Source of the DNA: DATKQJ01 sp035534295
GTDB lineage: Bacteria > Chloroflexota > Dormibacteria > Dormibacterales > Dormibacteraceae
Reading direction: 5' to 3'
Length of the DNA: 42,538 nt
Assembly (NCBI GenBank): GCA_035534295.1
Contig: DATLSE010000041.1
Span: 1 to 42,538 of the forward strand
Shown here: positions 24,787-34,260 of the stretch, one piece after another
How the letters are laid out: each line of letters starts with the position of its first letter
How positions within the stretch are numbered: position 1 is the first letter of the stretch
Translations under genes and position numbers: made by a program
The notes under the pieces: generated by a model
Seen by the model: only the letters and a program-made list of their open reading frames with translations
What the model was told of the DNA's origin: nothing
The model's database searches: none

Positions 24787-25295
24787 TGGGTCTGTCCGAG
24801 CACGCCGTGGCCGAGATCAGGGCTCTCCCGGCGCGCTTTCCCCAGATGCGCAGCGCGGTCATGCCGGCCCTGGACGTGGCCCAAGAGGAGCTCGGATACC
24901 TGAGTCCTGAGACCATGGCCGAGGTGGCGTCCATCCTCGGCCTGGACCCCGGATACATCGAGGGCGTGGCGAGCTTCTACAGCCTCTTCCACCTCGAGCC
25001 GGTGGGGCAGCACCACTTCTACGTCTGCACCAACCTGTCCTGCATGTTGCGCGGCGCGCGTGAGGTGGTGTCCCAGATCCAGAGCCGCACCGGGGTTCAG
25101 CGCCCCGGGGAGGTGAGCGCGGATGGCCGCTTCAGCTACGTCGAGGTGGAATGCCTGGGGGCGTGCGAGTACGCGCCCATGCTGCGCTACCAGAACGCCT
25201 ACCACTACGACCTCACCCCGGAAAAGGTCGACGCGCTGATCGACCAGGCTTCAGGTGGGGAGGCCGGCGGGTCCAGCGGAGGGCACCGTGGCTGA
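24786..25295 (+). CDS. nuoE: NADH-quinone oxidoreductase subunit E
   Basis: This 24-kDa-type subunit of the NADH-input module has a thioredoxin-like [2Fe-2S] domain holding cluster N1a. In the 169-aa product the ligands are C81 and C86 (VCTNLSCML) and C123 and C127 (VECLGACEYAP). The N-terminal helical part contains MPALDVAQEELGYLSPE and SFYSLFHLEP, typical of NuoE/HoxE. The ATG overlaps the nuoD stop by one base, and the stop lies 8 bp inside nuoF. Presence of nuoE, F and G means that this complex takes electrons from NADH. Confidence 0.96.
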   Translation: MGLSEHAVAEIRALPARFPQMRSAVMPALDVAQEELGYLSPETMAEVASILGLDPGYIEGVASFYSLFHLEPVGQHHFYVCTNLSCMLRGAREVVSQIQSRTGVQRPGEVSADGRFSYVEVECLGACEYAPMLRYQNAYHYDLTPEKVDALIDQASGGEAGGSSGGHRG

Positions 25296-26610
25296 GCTCC
25301 GCGGCAGCCACGGCAGCCAGCCCGGCCACCTGCTCACGGGCCTGTTCGGGACACCCGGCCTGGAGCGGCTCGAGGTCTACCGTGCCAACGGTGGGTTTGA
25401 GGGTCTGGAGCGCGCCCTGAGCATGGCTCCGGCGGCCATCATCGATGAGGTCAAGGCCTCGGGCCTGCGCGGGCGCGGGGGCGCCAACTTCGCCACCGGG
25501 CTCAAATGGAGCTTCATGGCACCGCCCGACGGCGGCCCTCGATACGTGGTCTGCAACGCCGACGAGTCGGAGCCGGGCACGACCAAGGATCGATACCTGA
25601 TGGAGAACTCCCCGCTGATGCTGCTCGAGGGGGTGCTCATCGCCTGCTACGCCATCCAGTCCCACCAGGCCTGGATCTACATCCGGGGCGAATACGACCG
25701 GCCCCTGAGTCTGATTCTGGCCGGGATCGCAGAGATGCGCGACGCCGGCATCCTGGGCCCGCGACCCCTGGGCCACGAGTACGCGCTCGACATCCAGGTC
25801 TATCGCGGTCACGGAGCCTACATCTGCGGCGAGGAGACCGCGCTGCTGGAGTCGCTCGAGGGTAAGCGCGCCCAGCCCCGGCCCAAACCCCCCTTCCCCG
25901 CCGTCAAGGGCGCTTGGGGTCGGCCGACCCTGGTCAACAACGTCGAGACCCTGTCCACCGTACCCTGGATCCTGCGCCACGGAGCGGCGGCGTACGCCGC
26001 TCTCGGGACCGAGAAGTCCAAGGGCACCCGCCTCATGTCGGTGAGCGGGAACGTGCGCCGACCGGGCGTCTACGAGATCGAGCTCGGGACCAGCTTCAGG
26101 CACATCATCGACGAGCTCGCGGGCGGGGTGCCTGAGGGCCGAGAGCTGAAATGCTTCTGGCCCGGGGGCAGCTCCCAGCCCGTCCTCCTGCCCAACCAAC
26201 TGGACGTCGGCTGTGACATCGAGGCGGTCGCGGCAGCGGGTTCGGCCGCCGGTTCGGCGGGCTGCATTGTGATGGACGACAGCGGCTGCGCAGTTGAGGC
26301 CGCCCTGCGCCTGTGCGAGTTCTACGCCGTCGAGTCCTGCGGCAAGTGCACGCCCTGCCGGGTGGGCGGGAACTGGGCCGTGCGCGTGCTGCGCCGGGTT
26401 CTAGACGGCGTCGGCGACGCCGGCGACCTTGAGCTCCTGGACCGGATCCAGGGCAGCCTCCAGGGCGGCCGCTGCCTGTGCCCGCTGGGCGACTCCGCGG
26501 GGGCCGTGATCCTAACCCTGATGACCCACTTTCGGCCTGAGTTTGAAGAGCACGCGCTGCGGGGCGAATGCACCCCCCGGGGCCGGGTCGGAGCCAGTGC
26601 CCGTGTCTAG
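25288..26610 (+). CDS. nuoF: NADH-quinone oxidoreductase subunit F
   Basis: This 51-kDa-type subunit binds NADH and FMN and carries cluster N3. I choose GTG 25288 because GGAGG lies 5 nt upstream and it overlaps nuoE by 8 bp; 25255 is a weaker candidate. The product is 440 aa. Visible features are the FMN/NADH glycine loop GRGGANFATGLKW (about 60-72), VCNADESEPGTTKDR, and GHGAYICGEETALLESLEG. The C-terminal cluster has C351, C354 and C357 in ESCGKCTPCRVG, with the fourth cysteine in GGRCLCPLGD. The gene ends 8 bp inside the 5' end of nuoG. Confidence 0.97.
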   Translation: MAELRGSHGSQPGHLLTGLFGTPGLERLEVYRANGGFEGLERALSMAPAAIIDEVKASGLRGRGGANFATGLKWSFMAPPDGGPRYVVCNADESEPGTTKDRYLMENSPLMLLEGVLIACYAIQSHQAWIYIRGEYDRPLSLILAGIAEMRDAGILGPRPLGHEYALDIQVYRGHGAYICGEETALLESLEGKRAQPRPKPPFPAVKGAWGRPTLVNNVETLSTVPWILRHGAAAYAALGTEKSKGTRLMSVSGNVRRPGVYEIELGTSFRHIIDELAGGVPEGRELKCFWPGGSSQPVLLPNQLDVGCDIEAVAAAGSAAGSAGCIVMDDSGCAVEAALRLCEFYAVESCGKCTPCRVGGNWAVRVLRRVLDGVGDAGDLELLDRIQGSLQGGRCLCPLGDSAGAVILTLMTHFRPEFEEHALRGECTPRGRVGASARV

Positions 26611-28489
26611 TCCCCCCCAGTCGGATCTGGTCACCCTCACCATCGACGGCCGCCAGGTCAGCGTGCCCCGAGGCACCCTGGTGGTAGAGGCGGCCCGACG
26701 CCTTGAGATCGAGGTGCCCGTTTTCTGCTACCACCACAAGCTGGATCCGGTGGGGGCCTGCCGGCTCTGCCTGGTCGAGATCTCCCCCGGTCCGCCCAAA
26801 CCCGCCACGGCGTGCACCACGCCGGTGGCCGAGGGCATGGTGGTCAAGACCAACAGCGCCATGGCCGTGGCGGGTAGGGCCGACATCCTCGAATACGAGC
26901 TCGTGAACCATCCCCTGGACTGCCCCGTCTGCGACAAGGGGGGAGAGTGTCCGCTCCAGGATTTCACCTTCCGCCACGGTTATCCCACCAGCCAGAACAG
27001 CTCGCCGCGGCTGCACTTCCGCAAGCCCATCCCGCTGTCCAATCGCATCGCCCTCGACCGCGAGCGCTGCGTGCTCTGCTACCGCTGCACGCGCTACTAC
27101 GACGAGATCGCCTGGGAGCAGGAACTGACCAGCGTCAACCGGGGTGCGGAGACCTACATTGCGACCCAGTTCGATCAGCCTCTGACCTCGCTCTTCAGCG
27201 GCAACATCATCGACCTCTGTCCGGTCGGAGCCCTGACCTCACGGGTCTGGCGCTTTGAGTCCCGGTCCTGGGACATGGCGAGCCAGGCGTCCGTCTGCAG
27301 CAAGTGCGCGGTGGGCTGCAATGTGACCCTGTGGCAGCGTCGCAACCAGCTGGTTCGCATCACCTCGCGTGAGAACGACGCCATCGACGACGGCTGGATC
27401 TGCGACCGGGGCCGCTTCGAGTACACCGACGTCAACCGGCCTGACCGGCCCCGGATCCCACTCCTCAAAGGCGGCGCCAGCACCTGGGTCGACGCCCTGG
27501 ACGCGGTGCGCCAGGGTTTCGAACAGCGGTCGGTGGGCCTGCTGCTGCCTCCAGATGCGACCAACGAGGAGCTCTTCTTGATCCAGCGCCTGGTCCAGGG
27601 CCCGTGGAGCGGGGCCCGGATCTCAATGCACGGCCGGACCAGGATCTCCGCTCCCCTCTCGCCCACCCTGGCCATTGCCGACCTGGACCGAGCTCGCACC
27701 ATCGTCGTCATCGCCTCCGACACCCGCGAGGAGGCACCGGTTCTGAACCTGCGCATCAAAAAGGCCGTGAGCAAGCGGGGCGCCAATCTGATCCTGGTCA
27801 ACGCCGGGAATTTGGACCTCGACCGCTGGCCGGAGGCGCTGCACGTACGGCCCCAGGCCGGGGCGACCGCGAGCGCGGTGACCGCGCTCGGCGACCATCC
27901 CCTGCTCGCTAAGGGTCCGGTGGCGATCCTGTACGGGGACGGCGGGGGCAGCGAGGACATGGTGGCGCTGGAGTCGGCCGTGCGCGCCCTGGCGGATGCG
28001 ACCGAGGCCGGCGTGATGCCGATTTACCGCGCCACCAACGAGCGCGGGGCCCTGGCCCTGGGGCTCGAGGTGGGCTCTGACCTCGAGGGCTGCGAGGCGG
28101 TACTTGTATTCGGCCAGCACGATCCGGACTCGATCCCGACCAGCGCCACCTTTCGCGTCTACTGGGACAGCGTCAAGCGTCCAGAGCACGATGATGCGGA
28201 CGTCTTCCTCCCCGCCGCGACGTTCGCCGAGACCCAGGGCAGCCTGACCTCGCTTGAGGGTCGAGTTCAGTTCCTGCGCCCGGTTATCCGCCTCCGGCAG
28301 CCCCAGATGGAGAACTGGGAGGTGTTGCTGAACCTGCTTCAGCGGCTGGGCCAGGAAGCCGCCTACCCCGGGATCTTCGCGCTCCAGCGCGAGCTTGCGG
28401 CGGCCTGTCCCGAGCTCGTGGCCGCCGCCGAGCCCCCCGATCCGGAGCCAGCGACGACGGCGGTGCTCTATGGGCCGGCGCGACCATGA
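26603..28489 (+). CDS. nuoG: NADH-quinone oxidoreductase subunit G
   Basis: This 75-kDa-type iron-sulfur subunit is 628 aa from GTG 26603, which has GGAG 9 nt upstream; GTG 26597 is an alternative. The N-terminal [2Fe-2S] ligands are C42, C53, C56 and C71. A His-Cys3 motif lies in CDKGGECPLQDF and FRHG, and a [4Fe-4S] motif in RCVLCYRCTRYYDE. A CSKCAVGCNV motif with a later cysteine (WICDRGRF) matches the extra cluster N7 seen in some bacteria. The molybdopterin-like C-terminal domain is short compared with the ~900-aa E. coli protein. It ends with a 4-bp overlap with nuoH. Electrons pass from NuoE/F through this chain towards NuoI and NuoB. Confidence 0.96.
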   Translation: MSSPPQSDLVTLTIDGRQVSVPRGTLVVEAARRLEIEVPVFCYHHKLDPVGACRLCLVEISPGPPKPATACTTPVAEGMVVKTNSAMAVAGRADILEYELVNHPLDCPVCDKGGECPLQDFTFRHGYPTSQNSSPRLHFRKPIPLSNRIALDRERCVLCYRCTRYYDEIAWEQELTSVNRGAETYIATQFDQPLTSLFSGNIIDLCPVGALTSRVWRFESRSWDMASQASVCSKCAVGCNVTLWQRRNQLVRITSRENDAIDDGWICDRGRFEYTDVNRPDRPRIPLLKGGASTWVDALDAVRQGFEQRSVGLLLPPDATNEELFLIQRLVQGPWSGARISMHGRTRISAPLSPTLAIADLDRARTIVVIASDTREEAPVLNLRIKKAVSKRGANLILVNAGNLDLDRWPEALHVRPQAGATASAVTALGDHPLLAKGPVAILYGDGGGSEDMVALESAVRALADATEAGVMPIYRATNERGALALGLEVGSDLEGCEAVLVFGQHDPDSIPTSATFRVYWDSVKRPEHDDADVFLPAATFAETQGSLTSLEGRVQFLRPVIRLRQPQMENWEVLLNLLQRLGQEAAYPGIFALQRELAAACPELVAAAEPPDPEPATTAVLYGPARP

Positions 28490-29517
28490 TCCTGGCCGCG
28501 CCCGATCCATTCGGCGTCTTCCTAAACCCCGTCGGCCACTGGGTGGTGGTGGTGGTGGCGATGCTGATCCTGGTTTTAGTCCTGCTCACCGCCACCGCGT
28601 ACACGGTCTGGTTCGAGCGCGTGGCCCTGGGTCGTCTTCAGAGCCGCCCGGGTCCGAACCGGGTCGGACCCTTTGGTCTGCTCCAGATGGCCGCCGACGG
28701 AGTCAAGCTCGCCTTCAAGGAGAGCTTCGCCCCGGCGGGGGTGGACTCGATCCTGTTCGTGCTCGCGCCCATGATCATCGTGGCCTCCGCGTTCCTGTCC
28801 TGGGCGGTGATCCCGGTTGGTATCTGGTACGGATTCAGCTACTGGATCGCCGATCTCAACATCGGCGTCCTGCTTATCTTCGCCGTGGGCGCGATGAACG
28901 TTTACGCGATCATGCTCGGCGGCTGGGCCTCGAACAACAAGTACTCGCTCCTCGGCGGTCTGCGCTCGGCCGCGCAGCTGATCAGCTATGAAATGTCGCT
29001 CGGCCTCTCCCTGGTGCCCATCTTCATGATCACGGGCTCGCTCCGGCTCCAGACCATCGCCACCTATCACGTGCACTGGGGTTGGTACAGCGGTCCCCTG
29101 CCCCTGATCGTCCTGGCCCCGGTCAGCTTCGTGCTCTACCTGATCTCGGCCGTGGCCGAGACCAACCGCACGCCGTTCGATCTGCCCGAGGCCGAGCAGG
29201 AGCTCATTGGCGGCTACCTGACCGAATACTCGGGGCTCAAGTTCGTGTGCTTCTACCTCGGCGAGTACGTCAACATGGTCACCGTCTCGGCCGTGGCCTC
29301 GCTCGTGTTCCTGGCCGGTTGGTACCTGTGGTTTCTGCCCCCCATCCTCGCCCTGGGAGCCAAGATCGTGTTCTTCTTGTTCCTGTACATCTGGCTGCGG
29401 GCCACGCTGCCCCGGCTCCGCTACGACCAGCTGATGCGGCTGGGCTGGAAGTTGTTGCTGCCCATCTCACTGGCCAACGTCGTCGTCACCGCGGTCGTCG
29501 TGGTGGCGGTCTCCTAG
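28486..29517 (+). CDS. nuoH: NADH-quinone oxidoreductase subunit H
   Basis: This membrane subunit forms the entrance of the quinone tunnel. The 343-aa product has about eight hydrophobic helices. Family signatures are LGRLQSRPGPNRVGPFGLLQ (part of the amphipathic cytoplasmic loop), AETNRTPFDLPEAEQELIGG (acidic loop 5) and GYLTEYSGLKF. The ATG overlaps the nuoG stop by 4 bp. Its stop TAG lies inside the AGGAGGTG Shine-Dalgarno of nuoI, so nuoI translation is probably linked to termination here. Confidence 0.97.
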   Translation: MILAAPDPFGVFLNPVGHWVVVVVAMLILVLVLLTATAYTVWFERVALGRLQSRPGPNRVGPFGLLQMAADGVKLAFKESFAPAGVDSILFVLAPMIIVASAFLSWAVIPVGIWYGFSYWIADLNIGVLLIFAVGAMNVYAIMLGGWASNNKYSLLGGLRSAAQLISYEMSLGLSLVPIFMITGSLRLQTIATYHVHWGWYSGPLPLIVLAPVSFVLYLISAVAETNRTPFDLPEAEQELIGGYLTEYSGLKFVCFYLGEYVNMVTVSAVASLVFLAGWYLWFLPPILALGAKIVFFLFLYIWLRATLPRLRYDQLMRLGWKLLLPISLANVVVTAVVVVAVS

Positions 29518-29530
29518 GAGGTGTCGATCC

Positions 29531-30043
29531 ATGCCTGAGCAGACCGGGATGGACTCTGGGCATCCCGACCAGAGCGTGCTGAGCGATCTGGCCGCGGTCG
29601 GCAAGGGGCTGGCGACGACGTTGCGCGAGATGCTCCGCAAGCCGGTGACGCTGGAGTATCCGGAGGCCAAGTCGCCGCGCTCCGAACGCTGGCGCGGGCG
29701 CCACTACCTGCGCCGCTATGAGAACGGACTCGAGCGCTGCATCGGCTGCGAGCTCTGCGCGGCCGCCTGTCCGGTCGGCTGCATCCTCGTCATTGCGGGC
29801 GAAAACACCGAGGAGCATCGCGTCAGCCCGGGTGAGCGCCACGCCAAGGTCTACGAGATCAACATGCTGCGCTGCATCTTCTGCGGCTATTGCGAGGAGG
29901 CGTGTCCAGTACAGGCCATCGTGCTCGGTCCGCAGTACGAGCTCTCCGACACCGCCCGTGAGAAGTTCGTCTACACCAAGGAGATGCTGCTCGAGCCCGT
30001 GCCCGAGCAGCAGGAGCCGCTCTACGTGCGGGGGCGAGCCTAG
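29531..30043 (+). CDS. nuoI: NADH-quinone oxidoreductase subunit I
   Basis: This peripheral subunit has two [4Fe-4S] clusters (N6a and N6b) between NuoG and NuoB. In the 170-aa product the two ferredoxin motifs are C70, C73, C76 and C80 (RCIGCELCAAACPVGC) and C115, C118, C121 and C125 (RCIFCGYCEEACPVQAI). The N-terminal amphipathic stretch (LATTLREMLRKPVTLEYPE) is typical for membrane contact. ATG 29531 has the best Shine-Dalgarno in the operon (AGGAGGTG, 7-8 nt). The stop codon directly abuts the GTG of nuoJ. Confidence 0.97.
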   Translation: MPEQTGMDSGHPDQSVLSDLAAVGKGLATTLREMLRKPVTLEYPEAKSPRSERWRGRHYLRRYENGLERCIGCELCAAACPVGCILVIAGENTEEHRVSPGERHAKVYEINMLRCIFCGYCEEACPVQAIVLGPQYELSDTAREKFVYTKEMLLEPVPEQQEPLYVRGRA

Positions 30044-30550
30044 GTGGCCACCGCCGTCTTCTGGGTCGCCGCTGCGGTAGCCGTTTTGGGCGCCCTGGGG
30101 GTCGTGGTCTCGCGCCAGCCGATCCGATCGGTGCTGAGCCTGGTGGTGGTGATGCTCGCCCTCTCCGTCCTCTTCCTACTCCTGTCGGCCCAGTTTGTGT
30201 TTGCGGTCCAGATCATCGTCTACGCCGGCGCCGTGATGGTGCTGTTCCTGTTCGTGGTCGCCCTTTTGGGTCCGATCAAAGAGTCGGCAGGGGGCCGGCT
30301 TCGTCTTCAATTCAGCGCCGCGCTGATCGCGGTCGCGATCCTGGCCGCGTTTCTCTGGGCTCTGCTGCGCGGGGTGCAGTTCCACTCTGCGCAGGGCATC
30401 GATCAGCGCCTGTTCGGTTCGGTCGAACAGATCGGGGTGGGCCTGTTCACCACCTTTTTGTATCCCTTCGAGCTGACCTCGGTCCTGCTCCTGGTCGCCG
30501 CTGTGGGCGCCGTCTACCTCTCTCGCGCCGATCGAGGCGGCCCGCGATGA
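30044..30550 (+). CDS. nuoJ: NADH-quinone oxidoreductase subunit J
   Basis: This membrane subunit of the proton-pumping arm is 168 aa with about five hydrophobic helices. The third-helix signature FVFAVQIIVYAGAVMVLFLFV contains the conserved Tyr/Gly region whose rearrangement is linked to quinone-coupled pumping. The start is GTG at 30044, immediately after the nuoI TAG. The 3' end overlaps nuoK by 4 bp (ATGA). Length is near the family norm, and nothing is unusual. Confidence 0.95.
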   Translation: MATAVFWVAAAVAVLGALGVVVSRQPIRSVLSLVVVMLALSVLFLLLSAQFVFAVQIIVYAGAVMVLFLFVVALLGPIKESAGGRLRLQFSAALIAVAILAAFLWALLRGVQFHSAQGIDQRLFGSVEQIGVGLFTTFLYPFELTSVLLLVAAVGAVYLSRADRGGPR

Positions 30551-30882
30551 GCTCGGGAGCGATTCGCATCGGCGGCGAGACCCTGGCCAGCTCCAACTTC
30601 CTGATCCTGGGCGCCATCCTCTTCCTCATCGGCACCGTGGGAGTCCTGGTGCGGCGCAATCCGATCGTGGTCCTGATCTGCATCGAACTGATGCTGAACG
30701 CCGTGAATCTGACCCTGATCACCTTCTCGCGCCAGTTGGGCAACATCGATGGCCAGTTGTTCGCCCTGTTGGTCATGGTCGTCGCCGCCGCCGAGGCGGT
30801 GGTGGGACTGGCCGTCCTGGTCGACATATTCCGCTCGCGCGACCTGGACGACATCGATGATCTGAGCGAGCTCAGGGGCTGA
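30547..30882 (+). CDS. nuoK: NADH-quinone oxidoreductase subunit K
   Basis: This membrane subunit, related to MrpC, is 111 aa and contains three hydrophobic helices. The conserved sequence GVLVRRNPIVVLICIELMLN carries the membrane glutamate (in CIELMLN) essential for pumping, and VVAAAEAVVGLAVLV carries a second one. It is about 10 residues longer than the E. coli protein because of an N-terminal SSGAIRIGGETL segment. ATG 30547 overlaps nuoJ; nuoL starts 1 bp after the stop. Confidence 0.95.
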   Translation: MSSGAIRIGGETLASSNFLILGAILFLIGTVGVLVRRNPIVVLICIELMLNAVNLTLITFSRQLGNIDGQLFALLVMVVAAAEAVVGLAVLVDIFRSRDLDDIDDLSELRG

Positions 30883-30883
30883 G

Positions 30884-32794
30884 GTGAGCCTGCAGAGCGT
30901 CGCCCTGGCCCTGTTGCTGCTGCCCGCCCTGGGCGCCTTGATCCTCGCCCTGACCGCGCTGCGCGTACCGCGCGCCGTGGTCAAGGTGATCGGGCCGGGC
31001 TCGATCTGGCTCGCCTTCGTCTGCGCGCTGATCCTGCTCCACGACCAGATCCCCCGCGCCGCGACCCACGACTTCACCTATTGGACCTGGATCCGCTCGG
31101 GTACCTTCAGCGTCCCGGCCGACCTCCTGATTGACCGATTGAGCGTCTTCATGAGCTTGATCGTGACCGGGGTGGGGGCACTGATCGTCACCTATTCGGT
31201 CGGGTACATGGATCACGAGGACGACGCCAGCTACGCCCGCTTCTTCGTCTACATGGACCTCTTCATCTTCTCCATGCTGCTCTTGGTCGCGGCCGGCAAC
31301 TTCGTCTTCCTGGTCATCGGTTGGGCCATGGTCGGCCTCAGTTCCTATCTGTTGATCGGCTTCTATTACTGGCGCCGAAGCGCGGTGCTGGCCGCGCGCA
31401 AGGCCTTCGTCATGAACGTCATCGGCGATGTGGGGCTGATACTCGGCGCCTTCGCCATATTCGTCAACTTCCACCAGGTGCGCTTCCTTGAGGTGTTCGC
31501 CCGCCTCCCCCACCAGGACTCATCGGGGGTCGAGCTGATCGCCTGTCTACTGCTGGTTGGGGCCGTGGCCAAGTCCGCCCAGCTGCCTCTTCACACCTGG
31601 CTGCCCGATGCCATGGAGGGGCCCACGCCGGTCTCGGCCCTGATCCACGCCGCCACCATGGTCACCGCCGGCGTCTATCTCATCGGCCGCATGCATCCCA
31701 TCTTCGATCTCGCCCAGTACGCCCACGATGGCGCCGCCGTGATCGGTGCCCTGAGCGCGATCGTCGCCGCCTCGATCGCGATCGTCCAGACCGACATCAA
31801 GCGCGTGCTTGCCTACTCCACCATGAGCCAGATCGGGTACATGTTCCTGGCCGTGGGCCTGGGCGCGTACGGGGCCGCATTCTTCCACCTGCTCGCCCAC
31901 GCCTTCTTTAAGGCCCTGCTCTTCCTTTCCGCCGGCAACGTCATCCACGCCATGGACGACGAACAGGACATGCGCCGCTTCGGAGGGCTGCGGCGCCAGC
32001 TACGCCCGACCTCGATCGCCTTCCTGATCGGATCATTGGCCCTGGTCGGCATCTTCCCCCTGGTCGGGTTCTTCTCCAAGGAGCTGATTTTGGGGGCCGC
32101 GTTCAGCAAGCCCAGCGCCCACGGTCTGCCCCAGGCGCTGTGGCTGATCGGATTCGTCACCGCCGTCTTGACCGGCTTTTACACCGGGCGCATGTGGTGG
32201 ATAGCCTTCGGCGGCCGGCCCTCGCCCGACCGGCCGGTCGAGCACCCCCACGAGGCGCCGCGGGCGATGCTCTACCCGGTCCTGGCTCTGGCCGTGCTCA
32301 CTTTGGTGGGCGGTCTACTTCAGATCGAGGTGGTGTGGCACGGCGGCTGGCGTCTGGTGAGTGATTTCCTCACCCCCGCGGTCGGGCGCACGCCCTGGTC
32401 TGAGGGCGTCGTGGGGTACTTCCTCGCCGCCCTGACCATGATCCTGGCCGGGGTCGCGTTCATGGCCGCGTACAACATCTATGTGCGGCGAAGCTGGCAG
32501 CCCTGGAGCCGGCGCTTGCCCCGGATTCAAAACCTGCTGGAACACAAGTACTTCTTCGACGAGATCTACAGCCGGATCTTCGTGCGCGGGCTTGACGACC
32601 TCTCCTCGGCCGCCTTCGACCGAGTTGACCAGCGGGTCCTCGACGGGGCCCTGCGCCTGGTCGGGCGCACCACCGGAGACGGTGCCGATGGACTCTCCCA
32701 GATCGAGACCGGATACGTGCGCAACTATCTTTTGGTCTTCACCGCCGGGGTCGCGGCGCTCGCAGTGATCTTGGTCTTAAGGTTCTTCGGCTGA
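30884..32794 (+). CDS. nuoL: NADH-quinone oxidoreductase subunit L
   Basis: This distal antiporter-like subunit carries the long lateral helix. The 636-aa product has more than a dozen hydrophobic helices. Signature regions are VGYMDHEDDASYARFFVYMD, GWAMVGLSSYLLIGFYY, and KSAQLPLHTWLPDAMEGPTP, where the TM7-8 lysine and the quinone-antiporter motif lie. The Proton_antipo_M core continues with HAATMVTAGVYL, and the C-terminus is hydrophobic after a polar, amphipathic stretch (about 540-600). The start is GTG 30884, one base after the nuoK stop, and the stop overlaps nuoM by one base. Confidence 0.96.
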   Translation: MSLQSVALALLLLPALGALILALTALRVPRAVVKVIGPGSIWLAFVCALILLHDQIPRAATHDFTYWTWIRSGTFSVPADLLIDRLSVFMSLIVTGVGALIVTYSVGYMDHEDDASYARFFVYMDLFIFSMLLLVAAGNFVFLVIGWAMVGLSSYLLIGFYYWRRSAVLAARKAFVMNVIGDVGLILGAFAIFVNFHQVRFLEVFARLPHQDSSGVELIACLLLVGAVAKSAQLPLHTWLPDAMEGPTPVSALIHAATMVTAGVYLIGRMHPIFDLAQYAHDGAAVIGALSAIVAASIAIVQTDIKRVLAYSTMSQIGYMFLAVGLGAYGAAFFHLLAHAFFKALLFLSAGNVIHAMDDEQDMRRFGGLRRQLRPTSIAFLIGSLALVGIFPLVGFFSKELILGAAFSKPSAHGLPQALWLIGFVTAVLTGFYTGRMWWIAFGGRPSPDRPVEHPHEAPRAMLYPVLALAVLTLVGGLLQIEVVWHGGWRLVSDFLTPAVGRTPWSEGVVGYFLAALTMILAGVAFMAAYNIYVRRSWQPWSRRLPRIQNLLEHKYFFDEIYSRIFVRGLDDLSSAAFDRVDQRVLDGALRLVGRTTGDGADGLSQIETGYVRNYLLVFTAGVAALAVILVLRFFG

Positions 32795-34260
32795 TGCTAA
32801 GCGCGCTCTGGTTGATACCCGCCCTGGGCGGTCTATTGGTCGCTCTGGCGCCGCGGCGCTGGGCGCGAGGACTCGGCCTGGGGGTGGCACTGGCCGCGCT
32901 GGTCGTGGCCGCGCTCATGGTCGCGGGCTTCAACCCTCAACACTCGGGGTGGCAGTTCGCCGAGAACGTGAGCTGGATTCCCCAGTACGGCATCCGCTAC
33001 CACCTGGGTGTCGACGGCCTGAGCCTCTGGCTCCTCGTGCTCAACGCCTTCCTTACCGTTGTGGCCCTGGCCAGCGCCTGGCGGCTGTCGCGAGCGCGCG
33101 GCTTCTTCGCCCTGATGCTGCTCTTGGAGGCGACCATGGCCGGCGTCTTCATGGCCGTTGACCTGCTCTTGTTCTACGTCTTCTGGGAGGCCATGCTGAT
33201 CCCCGCGTTCTTCCTGCTCTGGCTTTGGGGCGAGGGTGCGGGGGCCCGGGCTGCAGCCCTTAAGTTCGTCCTCTACACCCTGTTCGGCTCGCTGCTGATG
33301 CTGGTCGGGGTGATCGGGGAGTACGTTGTCGCGGGCGGGGCCGCGCACGGCTTTGATCTGGCCCAGTTCGCCGCCCACCCACCCGCGCCTGCGCTTCAGT
33401 TCGGCCTCTTCTTCCTCTTCGCGATCGCATTCGCGATCAAGACCCCGCTCTTCCCCTTCCACAGCTGGCTGCCCGACGCCTATGCCGCAGCCCCCGCACC
33501 CATGCTCGTCACCTTCGCCGGAGTCATGGGCAAGACCGGCGCCTACGCCATGCTCCGGATCCTGATCCCGCTCTTTCCTCACCCCGACGGTCTTTGGACC
33601 TGGAACGCGGTTGTCCCCGTGCTGGCCGTGATCGGGATCGGCTGGGGAGCCCTGATGGCGATCACCCAAAGGGACATGAAGTCGCTGGTGGCTTGGTCGT
33701 CGGTCAGCCACATGGGCTTCATCGTGCTGGGTATCTTCGCCTTCAATCAGCAGGGCGCCGAGGGCGCCGTGCTGCAGATGGTGAATCACGGGTTGATCGT
33801 GCCCGCCCTCTTCCTGCTCGTGGCCTGGGTCGCCGCCCGGACCGGGACCCAGGATCGCTCGATCCTGAAGGACCTGGCGCCCCGGATGCCGGTGCTGGCC
33901 GCGATCTGGCTCATCGTGACCATGGCCGCGCTCGGATTGCCGGGGCTGAACAGCTTCGTGGGCGAGTTCACCACCATGCTCGGGGCCTGGCAGTATTCGC
34001 CCTGGCTCGCCGTCGTCGCCTGCATCGGCTTGGTTCTGGCCCCGGTCTACATGCTCCGACTGTTTCAGGGCCTCATGTACGCTGGAGCGGGCCAGACGAC
34101 GGCTGAGCCGGCACCCGTTCGGCGTGACGACATCCTCGCCCGCGAGCTGGCCGTCATCGCCCCTCTGGTGCTCTTGATGTTCCTGCTCGGGCTCTACCCC
34201 TACCTTCTGACCCACGTCATGGGCGCGTTGGGATACGCGCTGCCGGTGCCCTGGCGATGA
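32794..34260 (+). CDS. nuoM: NADH-quinone oxidoreductase subunit M
   Basis: This is an antiporter-like proton-pumping membrane subunit of 488 aa. HLGVDGLSLWLLVLNAFLT precedes the conserved FYVFWEAMLIPAFFL with the TM5 glutamate. AIKTPLFPFHSWLPDAYA contains the conserved TM7 lysine, and WSSVSHMGFIVLG belongs to the antiporter core. The ATG overlaps the nuoL stop by one base, and the stop overlaps nuoN by 4 bp. All hallmark residues are present, so it should be functional. Confidence 0.96.
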   Translation: MLSALWLIPALGGLLVALAPRRWARGLGLGVALAALVVAALMVAGFNPQHSGWQFAENVSWIPQYGIRYHLGVDGLSLWLLVLNAFLTVVALASAWRLSRARGFFALMLLLEATMAGVFMAVDLLLFYVFWEAMLIPAFFLLWLWGEGAGARAAALKFVLYTLFGSLLMLVGVIGEYVVAGGAAHGFDLAQFAAHPPAPALQFGLFFLFAIAFAIKTPLFPFHSWLPDAYAAAPAPMLVTFAGVMGKTGAYAMLRILIPLFPHPDGLWTWNAVVPVLAVIGIGWGALMAITQRDMKSLVAWSSVSHMGFIVLGIFAFNQQGAEGAVLQMVNHGLIVPALFLLVAWVAARTGTQDRSILKDLAPRMPVLAAIWLIVTMAALGLPGLNSFVGEFTTMLGAWQYSPWLAVVACIGLVLAPVYMLRLFQGLMYAGAGQTTAEPAPVRRDDILARELAVIAPLVLLMFLLGLYPYLLTHVMGALGYALPVPWR